Shown in pieces: positions 1-6,305 of a stretch of DNA of 10,095 nucleotides. Source of the stretch: an uncultured bacterium (GTDB lineage Bacteria > Bacillota > Clostridia > Oscillospirales > Ruminococcaceae); contig CAJMLQ010000106.1 in the NCBI GenBank assembly GCA_905214265.1, positions 1 to 10,095 of the forward strand, in the 5' to 3' direction. The first letter of the stretch is position 1; every line of letters starts with the position of its first letter. Made by a program: the position numbers and the translations under genes. Below the pieces are notes generated by a model. It saw only the letters and a list, made by a program, of their open reading frames with translations, was not told the DNA's origin and made no database searches.

Positions 1-93
1 GCTGCTTGAACAATTTTTATTTCGAATTATTGTCTAACTTTTTGGGGTCACTTCAGATTTGGATGCGGGGCCTTTGCAGCTTTTATGCAGATA

Positions 94-717
94 CTAGTTT
101 TGACGGGCAGACTCCGTCTGACCTGCCAGAACACCGGCGACCTGTTGAACGTCCACGGGGCCGTCAGCGGAATATTTCGACTTTTTCAGCAGTTTCCGAA
201 AATCCTTCAGGCTCAGAACAGAGAGCCCTTTGGGGATGTACAGCGTTGTTTTCTGACGGGTGAAAACAACATAGCTTTCAATATTGACCTTATAGATATT
301 GTTTGCAGAAAGGACCTCCCGAATCGCGTCCACCGCCTGCTGATTTTCCAGGAGCGGGTTCGGGAAGGTGGTTTTGATCTCTTTATCCTTTTTGGTTACG
401 ACATTGGCCCAAGTTTTGCCGCGGCCATCTCCGTAGATACTGCCGGGTAGATTTTGCGTGTTGACGACCAGAATACCGAAAAATCCGATCAGGACATGGT
501 CGATGCAGACCTCTTTCTTGGCTGTCTTCACTGTAAGATCGTTAAGAACCTGAAAGCTCCGGATACCGGCAAAATGCTTCAAAATTGCCGCGACCTTGCG
601 CTTTCCGTCGACGCCGCGCTTCCGGTTTCGCCAGCGGATGAATAGGACAGCAAGTATAAGAAGCAGAACGGCCGCCAATATGGCAGCACCGAGAATCATC
701 CATTGAGTTGGTGTCAT
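94..717 (-). CDS. Membrane-anchored NERD-domain protein, probably catalytically inactive
   Basis: A 207-residue protein. The ATG at 717 is chosen because GGAGG lies about 5 nt upstream; the frame stays open further upstream, but that part is intergenic in character and overlaps the divergent gene. Residues about 7-27 form one hydrophobic helix followed by a basic stretch (RWRNRKR), so the rest should lie in the cytoplasm. Residues about 38-140 match the nuclease-related domain (NERD): the GKRKVAAIL start, IDHVLIGFFGILVV with Asp73, a GxIYGD turn followed by TW, and a later NPLLENQQAV helix. In the family the strand after IDH usually ends in an E-T-K-N-like motif giving the E-x-K catalytic pair; here it reads N86-T-Q88-N, so both residues are changed. 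The NERD fold assignment is good; the cellular role is unknown. It is a lone gene, divergent from the DUF378 gene. No clear terminator is visible in bases 1-93. Confidence 0.85.
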   Translation of the reverse strand: MTPTQWMILGAAILAAVLLLILAVLFIRWRNRKRGVDGKRKVAAILKHFAGIRSFQVLNDLTVKTAKKEVCIDHVLIGFFGILVVNTQNLPGSIYGDGRGKTWANVVTKKDKEIKTTFPNPLLENQQAVDAIREVLSANNIYKVNIESYVVFTRQKTTLYIPKGLSVLSLKDFRKLLKKSKYSADGPVDVQQVAGVLAGQTESARQN

Positions 718-736
718 GATACCCTCCAAATTTTTT

Positions 737-779
737 CTATGATATCTTCTATCATAGCACAAACGAATAAAAATGAAAA
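737..779 (-). promoter_or_regulatory. Promoter of the NERD gene with overlapping inverted repeat
   Basis: On the minus strand, TATGAT (751-756) carries an upstream TGC, an extended -10, and lies 17 bp from TTTTCA (774-779), a 4/6 match to the -35 consensus. The -10 box sits inside a perfect inverted repeat, CTATGATA-TCTTC-TATCATAG (737-757, 8-bp arms). A repressor bound there would block the promoter. The repeat is seen directly; its use as an operator is inferred. It could instead form a small hairpin in the 5' leader. Confidence 0.5.
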
Positions 780-849
780 TACTTTCCATACTAATATCAG
801 CCCAGCAAATGTAAATAATCTCTAAAAAATAATCAAGGAGGGGATCTGG

Positions 850-1059
850 ATGCTGGATAAAATTGCGCTGGCATTGGTGATTATCGGGGGCCTGAACTGG
901 GGTTCTATCGGAGTTTTCGGCTTTGATTTCGTCGGAGCGATTTTCGGCGGACAGGATGCGATTTTCAGCCGCATCATCTTTGCGGTGGTCGGGTTGGCCG
1001 CCCTTTGGTGCATTTCTCTGTTTTTTCGGAAAAATGACGTGGTGGACAATCAGGACTGA
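850..1059 (+). CDS. DUF378 (YuzA-like) small membrane protein
   Basis: A 69-residue protein that fits the length of the DUF378 family. ATG follows AAGGAGGGG (835-843) with 6 nt spacing, a very strong ribosome binding site. Two hydrophobic segments are visible: residues about 4-24, containing the family-typical G-G-L-N-W-G motif, and about 38-60, ending in FFRK before a polar tail (NDVVDNQD). The family is widespread in bacteria as a two-helix inner-membrane protein with no established function. It is followed by its own terminator, so it is probably a single-gene transcript. I found no convincing promoter in 760-835 on this strand. Confidence 0.9.
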   Translation: MLDKIALALVIIGGLNWGSIGVFGFDFVGAIFGGQDAIFSRIIFAVVGLAALWCISLFFRKNDVVDNQD

Positions 1060-1074
1060 CAAATGGGTGCTTGG

Positions 1075-1110
1075 GCGGTGGTCCCTTACGGGGCTGCCGC
1101 TTAATTTTTA
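1075..1110 (+). terminator. Intrinsic terminator after the DUF378 gene
   Basis: An 11-bp stem GCGGTGGTCCC / GGGGCTGCCGC (1075-1085 with 1090-1100, including three G-U pairs) with a 4-nt loop is followed by TTAATTTTT. It starts 15 nt after the DUF378 stop codon. Confidence 0.65.
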
Positions 1111-1118
1111 AAAAGGTG

Positions 1119-1147
1119 TTTACAGAACGGCCCTTTTGCGGTAAGAT
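1119..1147 (+). promoter_or_regulatory. Sigma-A-type promoter of the VOC gene
   Basis: TTTACA (1119-1124, 5/6 match) and TAAGAT (1142-1147, 4/6) are separated by exactly 17 bp. They lie between the preceding terminator and the VOC gene, which gives a 5' leader of about 25 nt. Confidence 0.55.
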
Positions 1148-1179
1148 AAAAACAGATTTACCGGAAAGGACGGATTTTT

Positions 1180-1584
1180 ATGGAAAACAAAATCATCCAA
1201 AACGCTGGATTCCACCACATTGCGCTGTATGCTTCGGATTTTGAGCGGTCTTTCAAATTTTACACGGAGGGCCTGGGATTTAACTATGTCCGCGGCTGGG
1301 GTGAGGGACTCGGACGGATTGTCATGCTGGATTTCGGCGGCGGTGCGCTGTTGGAGCTGTTTGCAAAGGGCACTCCGGAGGAGCAGCAGAACGCAAAGTT
1401 TATCCATCTTGCCATTGCGACCACGGATCCGGACGGCGCCTACGCGGCGGCGCTGGCGGCAGGCGCTGTTTCGGTTGACCCGCCCAAGGATGTCACCATC
1501 CAGGCGGAGGAACCGATGCCAGTGCGGATCGCTTTCGTAAAGGGTCCGGACGGCGAAATTTTGGAATTTTTCTGGGCAAAGTAA
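1180..1584 (+). CDS. VOC-family (glyoxalase/bleomycin-resistance fold) protein
   Basis: A 134-residue protein of the usual VOC length. The ATG is preceded by GGAAAGGA with about 9 nt spacing. Two beta-alpha-beta-beta-beta modules are recognisable: residues about 10-62 (FHHIALYASDFERSFKFYTEGLGF ... LLELF) and about 72-132 (FIHLAIATTDPDGAYAAALAAGA ... DGEILEFFW). The four positions that bind the metal in family enzymes are present: His13, Glu59, His76 and Glu129. It is therefore probably a functional metalloenzyme in the cytoplasm, such as a lyase, isomerase, dioxygenase or thiol-transfer enzyme. It lacks features that would separate glyoxalase I from other VOC activities, so the substrate is left open. 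It is monocistronic, with its own promoter and terminator. Confidence 0.9.
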   Translation: MENKIIQNAGFHHIALYASDFERSFKFYTEGLGFNYVRGWGEGLGRIVMLDFGGGALLELFAKGTPEEQQNAKFIHLAIATTDPDGAYAAALAAGAVSVDPPKDVTIQAEEPMPVRIAFVKGPDGEILEFFWAK

Positions 1585-1586
1585 GG

Positions 1587-1627
1587 AAAACGGCCCGGTC
1601 CCTCCATGCAAGGACCGGCCGTTTTTT
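1587..1627 (+). terminator. Strong intrinsic terminator after the VOC gene
   Basis: AAAACGGCCCGGTCC (1587-1601) pairs with GGACCGGCCGTTTT (1612-1625), with a single bulged C and a 10-nt loop. A run of six T (1622-1627) closes it. It begins 3 nt after the stop codon. The A-run on the left arm could also let it act on transcripts from the other strand. Confidence 0.9.
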
Positions 1628-1953
1628 GATTTCTACTACCCTTCGCCGGCTTGAAACGCCCCAAAAAAATGTGGGCGGAGCAACGGTGTGATTCCAAGAA
1701 CCGTCGGTTGCCTTTAGAAAATTTGATTTTCTTTCAAATATAAAGTAGCTCATTTGGTATGAAAATCATGTAATACAGGCCTTTTCAGGGATTTTGAGCC
1801 GAATATTTTACTTCTATTGGCGTCAGAGCCTAAAAAACATGATAGAAAGAAGCACTTTTGCTATGCAGGGGTGCTTCTTTCTATCTGTTTTACCATCTCT
1901 TCATTTGAGAGATGAGTGCGCGTTTCCATTGGGGCTGTTGACTACAATACAAA
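1628..1953. other. Intergenic region between convergent genes, no gene found
   Basis: This 326-base stretch between the VOC terminator and the 3' end of the oxidoreductase gene is AT-rich around 1715-1760. Open frames crossing it have no ribosome binding site and run antisense into neighbouring genes. The only clear structures are the 15-bp hairpin at 1841-1885 (listed separately) and a smaller one, CATCTCT / AGAGATG (1894-1900 with 1908-1914, 7-nt loop). Confidence 0.7.
1835..1885 (-). terminator. Perfect 15-bp hairpin, likely terminator of the oxidoreductase gene
   Basis: GATAGAAAGAAGCAC (1841-1855) and GTGCTTCTTTCTATC (1871-1885) are exact reverse complements around a 15-nt loop. Read on the minus strand, the hairpin follows the oxidoreductase stop codon by about 70 nt and is followed by ATG then six T (to 1831), as in an intrinsic terminator. 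On the plus strand it is followed only by TGTTTT, so any stop in that direction would be weaker. Confidence 0.65.
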
Positions 1954-4197
1954 TTAATGGTTTCCTGAAAGTGACAGCAGATACCATCCATAAAGCCCAG
2001 GCGTTTCGCCCCAGCTTTGCAGAAGACGGATCTGAATCCGCTTTATTTTGCATAGCGGAAAAGAGAGAGCCTGCCTGCGAAGATGATTTTCGCGGATTCG
2101 ATAGGTTGTTTCTTTGCCAGTATCTTCATATAGTGTCACGTCATAGCTACGGATCAAGGCAGGAGGGAGCGCGGAAAGGCGGTCGTTGTCCAGAAAACTA
2201 TCCCAGATTAAAAGCAAGGTATCCGCTTGGACAGCCTTTTGTGCGGTCAATATCAGCTCCTGCGGCAGTTTTTCAGATGGCCGCCATAGATTGGGGATAC
2301 AGTAGGGACGCGACATTCCCCCAGTTGTAAATTCCGGGGCGTACAAATTTCTCTGGATTCCTTGGAACAGGATGTTGCGCTTGGCATCAAAGCGGCAATC
2401 ATATCCGATATAGCCGGTTTGCACTGGCAAGGGATAGCTTCGATGATCCATTCCTTCACAGCAGTCTTCCCGATACATTCGGAAAGTGACAGCGCCGGTT
2501 GGACGGTTTGGACCTATGGCTATCCGGAGAGCTGGATTGGCGCATAGGACCAGATAGACTTTTCCGTCTTTACCGACAGGCGCCTCTACCGGGAAGTTAT
2601 TCCATCCACGGGCGTTGGCAGCAATGGGGAACTGCCTTTCCCCGGCGATTTTTTCCGGGCGAAAGGTCGTTTTAGAGGATCCGATAAGAATCCGGATTTT
2701 GAGAAACGTATCCGGGCCTGGATTATTCAGCGAAAGGGTGATGGAGGGGAGCGTTCCCTCGCCAAGCATCAGTGCCAGGCAATAATCGCGGTCCAGGGGC
2801 ATTTCGCCTGATTTTTCCGTGTTTTCGAATAAGGCTGTACTGGAAGCGGATACGGAAAAAAGCTCTGTTCTACAGCTGTCGCAGTGCTGGCCGATTATGG
2901 TTTGGTCATCGAGCAGAAGCGCTTTCCGGAGCAGGGAAAAGGACTTTTGTCCAAGCTCCCGAAGACTCAGGTGATGGGAACAGCATAGGGCCGCGGCGGT
3001 TCCGGCCGCCTGACCGGTTACGCCGCAGGTAGCCAGGATTCGTGTGGAGCCCAGGGCAATGTGTGATGCGCTGATAATCCGTCCTGCCAGCAGCAGGTTT
3101 TCTGCATCTCGGGCAACGAGGCAGCGATAAGGAATGTCATAGATACCGTTGACCGGTACATTGCTGGCTGCTGGACCTGGATCGTATAGTCCCAGCGGCG
3201 CATGGACATCAATGGGCCACCCGCCGATCCCGATGGAGTCTTCAAACTGCTGGTTTGCCTCGATGTCATTTTGCGTTAGGGTGTATTCTCCGATGACGCG
3301 CCGGGACTCCCGCAGACTCGATTGAGTGTGAACGTGCTTTAAAATGTAGTTGGCAGCTTCCGGAAAGCAGCCGCTGTTCTTGATGTAATCCCAGATCCCA
3401 TACGTGAGCCGCCGCAGCTCCAAATCTATGGCGCTGTAATCACGGACGGTATCGCATTGGCCGCCGTATTCATAAGTCCAGTGAAAGCCGCTGACAGAGA
3501 ATTCCCGGAAATTTTCCGGACGGCGGAACCCTTGGATGAAATCCATTTTGGAGATGTCATATGCGAAAGCAGGCCGGCGAAAGACAACAGGATGTCCGAC
3601 GTCCTCTGTTTCAAAAAGAACGGAGCTGCCCATGGTACACTGGTCCGCGGTTTGGGGCGCCAGGCTTTCTCCATAGGTTCCGGCGGCCTCCCGGCCCATG
3701 CGGCATTGACAGCCTGCCGCTTCTGCTAGAATGGCATTGCCGGTCGCATCAAGAAAAATCGGGGCCGACAGTCGAATTTCCTCCCCCGATACCAGATGGC
3801 GGGCAAAAAGCGTCCGGATTGTCCGCCCTTCCAATTCGCAGCCGTAAACACTGGTGGTCAGGTACAGGGTGATATTGGGTTCCTCCAGGAGAGTATCCAG
3901 CAGGACTGCATCCTGGAGCACTCCTTTTGCGTATCCGCCACCCTGTCCCTGCCAGAGGAGCCGCAGCCGCAGCTCTTCGACGATGCCGCCCTCTTTTACG
4001 TAGCAGGCTGGGTTCGTTCCGTAGTGGCTGGCTCCCATGATGCTGACACCGGTTTCACTGGAGGCGTTTCCACCCACAACAGCGCGGTCACACACAAGCG
4101 CTGTGCGGCAGCCATGCCGCGCTGCGGCCAGGGCAGCGCAGATCCCTGCGATGCCAGCTCCGGCAATGACGAAATCATAGTGTGTTTCCTGTATCAA
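1954..4197 (-). CDS. FAD-dependent oxidoreductase (PF12831-type) with C-terminal beta-rich domain
   Basis: A 747-residue cytoplasmic protein with no signal peptide. The start is TTG: an ideal AAGGAGG lies 7 nt upstream. The N terminus is a dinucleotide-binding fold, DFVIAGAGIAGICAALAAARHG, with Gly13, Gly15 and Gly18. VGGNASSET (about 41-49) follows, matching the GGN-S-S-E signature of the FAD_oxidored family. A second FAD-contact region, ENLLLAGRIISASHIALGSTRILATCGVTGQAAGTAAAL, lies at roughly 370-410. The remaining 300 or so residues look beta-rich and end in a segment (IRIRLLQSWGETPGLYGWYLLSL) like the tails of other long members, perhaps a galactose-binding-like domain. Known members are often found in carbohydrate-use loci, but few have a defined reaction. 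It is divergent from the transporter operon and shares its control region, so it probably oxidises the imported compound or a breakdown product. Substrate unknown. Confidence 0.85.
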   Translation of the reverse strand: MIQETHYDFVIAGAGIAGICAALAAARHGCRTALVCDRAVVGGNASSETGVSIMGASHYGTNPACYVKEGGIVEELRLRLLWQGQGGGYAKGVLQDAVLLDTLLEEPNITLYLTTSVYGCELEGRTIRTLFARHLVSGEEIRLSAPIFLDATGNAILAEAAGCQCRMGREAAGTYGESLAPQTADQCTMGSSVLFETEDVGHPVVFRRPAFAYDISKMDFIQGFRRPENFREFSVSGFHWTYEYGGQCDTVRDYSAIDLELRRLTYGIWDYIKNSGCFPEAANYILKHVHTQSSLRESRRVIGEYTLTQNDIEANQQFEDSIGIGGWPIDVHAPLGLYDPGPAASNVPVNGIYDIPYRCLVARDAENLLLAGRIISASHIALGSTRILATCGVTGQAAGTAAALCCSHHLSLRELGQKSFSLLRKALLLDDQTIIGQHCDSCRTELFSVSASSTALFENTEKSGEMPLDRDYCLALMLGEGTLPSITLSLNNPGPDTFLKIRILIGSSKTTFRPEKIAGERQFPIAANARGWNNFPVEAPVGKDGKVYLVLCANPALRIAIGPNRPTGAVTFRMYREDCCEGMDHRSYPLPVQTGYIGYDCRFDAKRNILFQGIQRNLYAPEFTTGGMSRPYCIPNLWRPSEKLPQELILTAQKAVQADTLLLIWDSFLDNDRLSALPPALIRSYDVTLYEDTGKETTYRIRENHLRRQALSFPLCKIKRIQIRLLQSWGETPGLYGWYLLSLSGNH

Positions 4198-4204
4198 AAA
4201 ATCT

Positions 4205-4211
4205 CCTCCTT
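4205..4211 (-). promoter_or_regulatory. Ribosome binding site fixing a TTG start
   Basis: Read on the minus strand this is AAGGAGG, followed by a 7-nt spacer and then TTG at 4197-4195. No ATG or GTG start is placed correctly near it, so the TTG is the supported initiation codon of the oxidoreductase. Confidence 0.85.
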
Positions 4212-4220
4212 CTTAACCAG

Positions 4221-4249
4221 AGTATACGGCATCCTATAAAAACAAGCAA
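4221..4249 (-). promoter_or_regulatory. Proximal promoter of the oxidoreductase gene
   Basis: On the minus strand TTGCTT (4244-4249, 3/6) is separated by 17 bp from TATACT (4221-4226, 5/6). The weak -35 with a good -10 is what one expects for an activator-dependent promoter, and a repeated element touches the -35 (next entry). A second possible start lies further up: TTGACA (4306-4311), 18 bp, TTTTAT (4282-4287). Confidence 0.55.
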
Positions 4250-4275
4250 TATGTACATTTTATTCGAAATATGTA
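4248..4275 (-). promoter_or_regulatory. Tandem TACATATT elements, likely activator site
   Basis: Read on the minus strand, TACATATT occurs at 4275-4268 and again at 4255-4248, the same eight bases in the same direction with starts 20 bp apart. The second copy overlaps the first two bases of the proximal -35 box. Direct half-sites one helical double-turn apart, next to a -35, are typical of AraC-family activators. A further ACATATT on the plus strand (4317-4323) overlaps the -35 of the divergent promoter. The repeats are seen; the identity of the binding protein is inferred. Confidence 0.5.
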
Positions 4276-4285
4276 ACCGTTATAA
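4271..4285 (+). promoter_or_regulatory. Possible catabolite-response element (cre) for CcpA
   Basis: ATGTAACCGTTATAA matches the cre consensus WTGNAANCGNWNNCW at all but one of the fixed positions (A instead of C near the end). It lies between the divergent genes, partly overlaps the upstream TACATATT element, and covers part of the -10 of the possible distal oxidoreductase promoter. CcpA control of a transporter locus would be normal in Firmicutes. The site is a sequence match only. Confidence 0.35.
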
Positions 4286-4321
4286 AAGCAAATCTTACAT
4301 AAAAATGTCAAAACACACATA

Positions 4322-4350
4322 TTTACAAACGGCTTCTCCTATGGGAAAAT
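4322..4350 (+). promoter_or_regulatory. Possible promoter of the transporter operon
   Basis: TTTACA (4322-4327, 5/6) and GAAAAT (4345-4350, 4/6) are 17 bp apart. The predicted start near 4357 lies by the short palindrome CGGTTACCG (4358-4366). Leader to the first gene is about 38 nt. The -10 is poor, so help from an activator would be expected. Confidence 0.4.
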
Positions 4351-4394
4351 TTGATTGCGGTTACCGTACCACAAAATCTTGAGGAGGTTTGATC

Positions 4395-5318
4395 ATGGAT
4401 CGTGCACATCAACGGCTCTGTGTCTGGAAACGGCTGCTGCGGAATTATGAGCTTTATCTGTTTCTGCTTCCCGCATTGGCTTACTTTTTGATTTTCAAGT
4501 ACATTCCGATGTATGGAATTCAAATCGCCTTTCGCGATTATGTTCCGTCTTATGGATTTTGGGAGAGCCAGTGGGTGGGAATGAAACATTTCCAACGTTT
4601 CTGGGAATCCTACAATTTTTCGACACTGATCAAAAATACGCTGACGCTTACCTTTTATTCTCTCGTAGTGGGGTTTCCCATTCCGGTCATTTTGGCCATT
4701 ATGCTCAACGAGCAGAATCACAAATGGTTCAAAAAGACGGTGCAGACGGTTACCTACGCGCCTCATTTTATTTCGTTGGTGGTTTTGTGCGGCATGGTGA
4801 TTACCTTCTTTTCTCCGTCAAAAGGGGTAGTAAATAAGCTGATATCCTTGCTGGGAGGGGAGCCGGTCTACTTTTTGGCCAGTGTCCCGGCATTCAAGCA
4901 TCTGTACGTCTGGACAGGAATTTGGCAGAATATGGGCTGGTCTTCCATCATCTATCTGGCAGCGCTGTCCAACGTGGATCCGGAACTCATCGAAGCTTCG
5001 GTGATCGACGGCGCCAAAAAGCTTCAGCGGATCCGTTACATATCACTGCCCTGCATTATGCCTACCATCATCACAATGCTGATTCTGAGGTGCGGCAATT
5101 TAATGGATGTGGGATTCGAAAAGGTCTACCTTCTGCAGAATGATTTGAACCTTTCAGCTTCCGAAGTCATTTCGACTTATGTGTACCGGGTGGGGGTCCA
5201 GGGAGGCGAATACAGTTTTTCTGCGGCAGTCGGCGTCTTTAACAGCGTTATCAATTTTATTCTGTTGATTGTGGTAAACCGGATTGCGAAAGCCGTCGGA
5301 CAGGCTGGTTTGTGGTAA
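4395..5318 (+). CDS. ABC transporter permease, LplB family (sugar-type)
   Basis: A 307-residue integral membrane protein. ATG at 4395 is chosen because GAGGAGG (4381-4387) lies 7 nt upstream; an in-frame TTG at 4389 is too close to that site. The N terminus YELYLFLLPALAYFLIFKYIPMYGIQIAFRDY is the typical first membrane segment of LplB-like permeases that serve large solute-binding lipoproteins. About six membrane segments are visible. The cytoplasmic EAA loop, which contacts the ATPase, reads E200-A-S-V-I-D-G206-A followed by LP, as in binding-protein-dependent importers. It is first gene of the plus-strand operon, 13 nt before the second permease, and pairs with that one as a heterodimer. 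No ATPase gene is in the window; relatives share a general MsmX-type ATPase encoded elsewhere. Confidence 0.93.
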   Translation: MDRAHQRLCVWKRLLRNYELYLFLLPALAYFLIFKYIPMYGIQIAFRDYVPSYGFWESQWVGMKHFQRFWESYNFSTLIKNTLTLTFYSLVVGFPIPVILAIMLNEQNHKWFKKTVQTVTYAPHFISLVVLCGMVITFFSPSKGVVNKLISLLGGEPVYFLASVPAFKHLYVWTGIWQNMGWSSIIYLAALSNVDPELIEASVIDGAKKLQRIRYISLPCIMPTIITMLILRCGNLMDVGFEKVYLLQNDLNLSASEVISTYVYRVGVQGGEYSFSAAVGVFNSVINFILLIVVNRIAKAVGQAGLW

Positions 5319-5331
5319 GGGGAGAAGACAG

Positions 5332-6231
5332 ATGTTTCGTTTGGAAAAAACAAGGAGCGATCGAATATTTGATGCAGTGAACACCGTCCTTTTAGGATTG
5401 ATTCTTATTGTTGTGTTGTATCCGCTTCTTTACGTGGCCGGTGCGTCGATTACAGATCCGCAGCACATCGCCCGGGGAACTTTTTGGCTGATCCCCAAGG
5501 ACGTTACGTTGGAGGGCTATCGTCGGGTTTTTCAAAACAGCGACATTTTGCGCGGCTATGGGAACACGTTGTTTTATACATTTTTTGGGACCTTTGTCAA
5601 TATTGCGCTGACAATACCGGCAGCTTATGCGCTGTCACGCAAGGACTTGGATGGAGCGGGAGCCATTTCTCTGCTGCTGGCCTTTACCATGTTTTTCTCT
5701 GGGGGGATGATCCCCACTTATTTGGTCGTCCGAGATCTGCATCTTTTGAACACCCGGTGGGCGCTGATTTTGCCCAGCGCCGTTTCGGTTTACAATTTGA
5801 TCATCGCCAGGACTTTTTTCCAATCCAATATTCCGGAGGAACTGCGGGAGGCCACCTTTTTGGACGGATGCTCCTATACCCGGTTTTTTTTCAGCATTGT
5901 TCTTCCGCTGTCTAAGGCGATCGTGGCAGTCTTGGTGTTGTATTATGCCGTTTCGCATTGGAACGAATACTTTTCCGCCCTGCTGTATCTGCGGAAGCGG
6001 GAGCTGTGGCCGCTTCAGAACTTCCTGCGGGAAATCCTGATCGTCCAGGAAATCTCGGATGCGATGATGGCGACAGAGGGAGAACTGGATTCCTATGGGG
6101 AACAGGTCCGTGCGGCGGAGCTGATCAAATATGCAGTTATTATTGTATCCACGCTGCCGATCCTCTGCCTATATCCACTTCTGCAAAAATATTTCATGAA
6201 AGGTGTGATGATCGGTGCGATAAAAAGTTGA
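5332..6231 (+). CDS. ABC transporter permease, YtcP/AraQ-like family (sugar-type)
   Basis: A 299-residue integral membrane protein, partner of the upstream LplB-like permease. ATG at 5332 is supported by AAGGGGAG ending about 8 nt upstream; a longer in-frame start at 5284 would overlap the previous gene. The beginning, RIFDAVNTVLLGLILIVVLYPLLYVAGASITDP, is characteristic of the YtcP branch. An outer loop (PQHIARGTFWLIPKDVTLEGYRRVF) and the FSGGMIPTYL segment follow. The EAA loop is E173-A-T-F-L-D-G179 followed by IVLP. The C terminus, LYPLLQKYFMKGVMIGAIKS, is the conserved end of the family. Together with the first permease it forms the membrane channel for the lipoprotein's ligand. Confidence 0.93.
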   Translation: MFRLEKTRSDRIFDAVNTVLLGLILIVVLYPLLYVAGASITDPQHIARGTFWLIPKDVTLEGYRRVFQNSDILRGYGNTLFYTFFGTFVNIALTIPAAYALSRKDLDGAGAISLLLAFTMFFSGGMIPTYLVVRDLHLLNTRWALILPSAVSVYNLIIARTFFQSNIPEELREATFLDGCSYTRFFFSIVLPLSKAIVAVLVLYYAVSHWNEYFSALLYLRKRELWPLQNFLREILIVQEISDAMMATEGELDSYGEQVRAAELIKYAVIIVSTLPILCLYPLLQKYFMKGVMIGAIKS

Positions 6232-6292
6232 AATTTGTGGAAAATGTAAGTTTTTACTTGCAGACAGTGGGCCTTTCCGATATGATAATTAT

Positions 6293-6298
6293 AGGAGG
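6293..6298 (+). promoter_or_regulatory. Ribosome binding site fixing the lipoprotein start
   Basis: A full AGGAGG with a 7-nt spacer to ATG at 6306. The reading frame is open for 348 bases further upstream, through the second permease gene, so this site and the signal sequence that follows decide the true start. Confidence 0.85.
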
Positions 6299-6305
6299 TA
6301 CTGAA

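Noticed and set aside
1..93. Possible gene end or terminator left of the NERD gene
   Set aside because: No stable hairpin with a T-run was found; only short chance pairings such as ACAAT/ATTGT are present.
718..1062. Upstream extension of the NERD frame to 1062
   Set aside because: It runs antisense through the DUF378 gene and the promoter region, and the ATG at 717 has a proper GGAGG site and starts directly with the membrane helix.
1794..2330. Plus-strand open frame of 178 codons
   Set aside because: It mostly overlaps the 3' part of the oxidoreductase gene in antisense, has no ribosome binding site, and shows no recognisable protein features.
6241..6263. Small hairpin around GTAAGTTTTTACTTGC between the permease and lipoprotein genes
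   Set aside because: Only about four to five pairs with no T-run after it; too weak to call an attenuator or terminator.
6258..6286. Promoter-like TTGCAG-N17-TATGAT before the lipoprotein gene
   Set aside because: The -35 matches poorly and the transcript would start on the ribosome binding site itself, so extra expression of the lipoprotein from here is doubtful.
5958..6305. Upstream extension of the lipoprotein reading frame by 116 codons
   Set aside because: It overlaps the second permease in another frame and has no ribosome binding site; the lipoprotein signal peptide and AGGAGG at 6293 fix the start at 6306.
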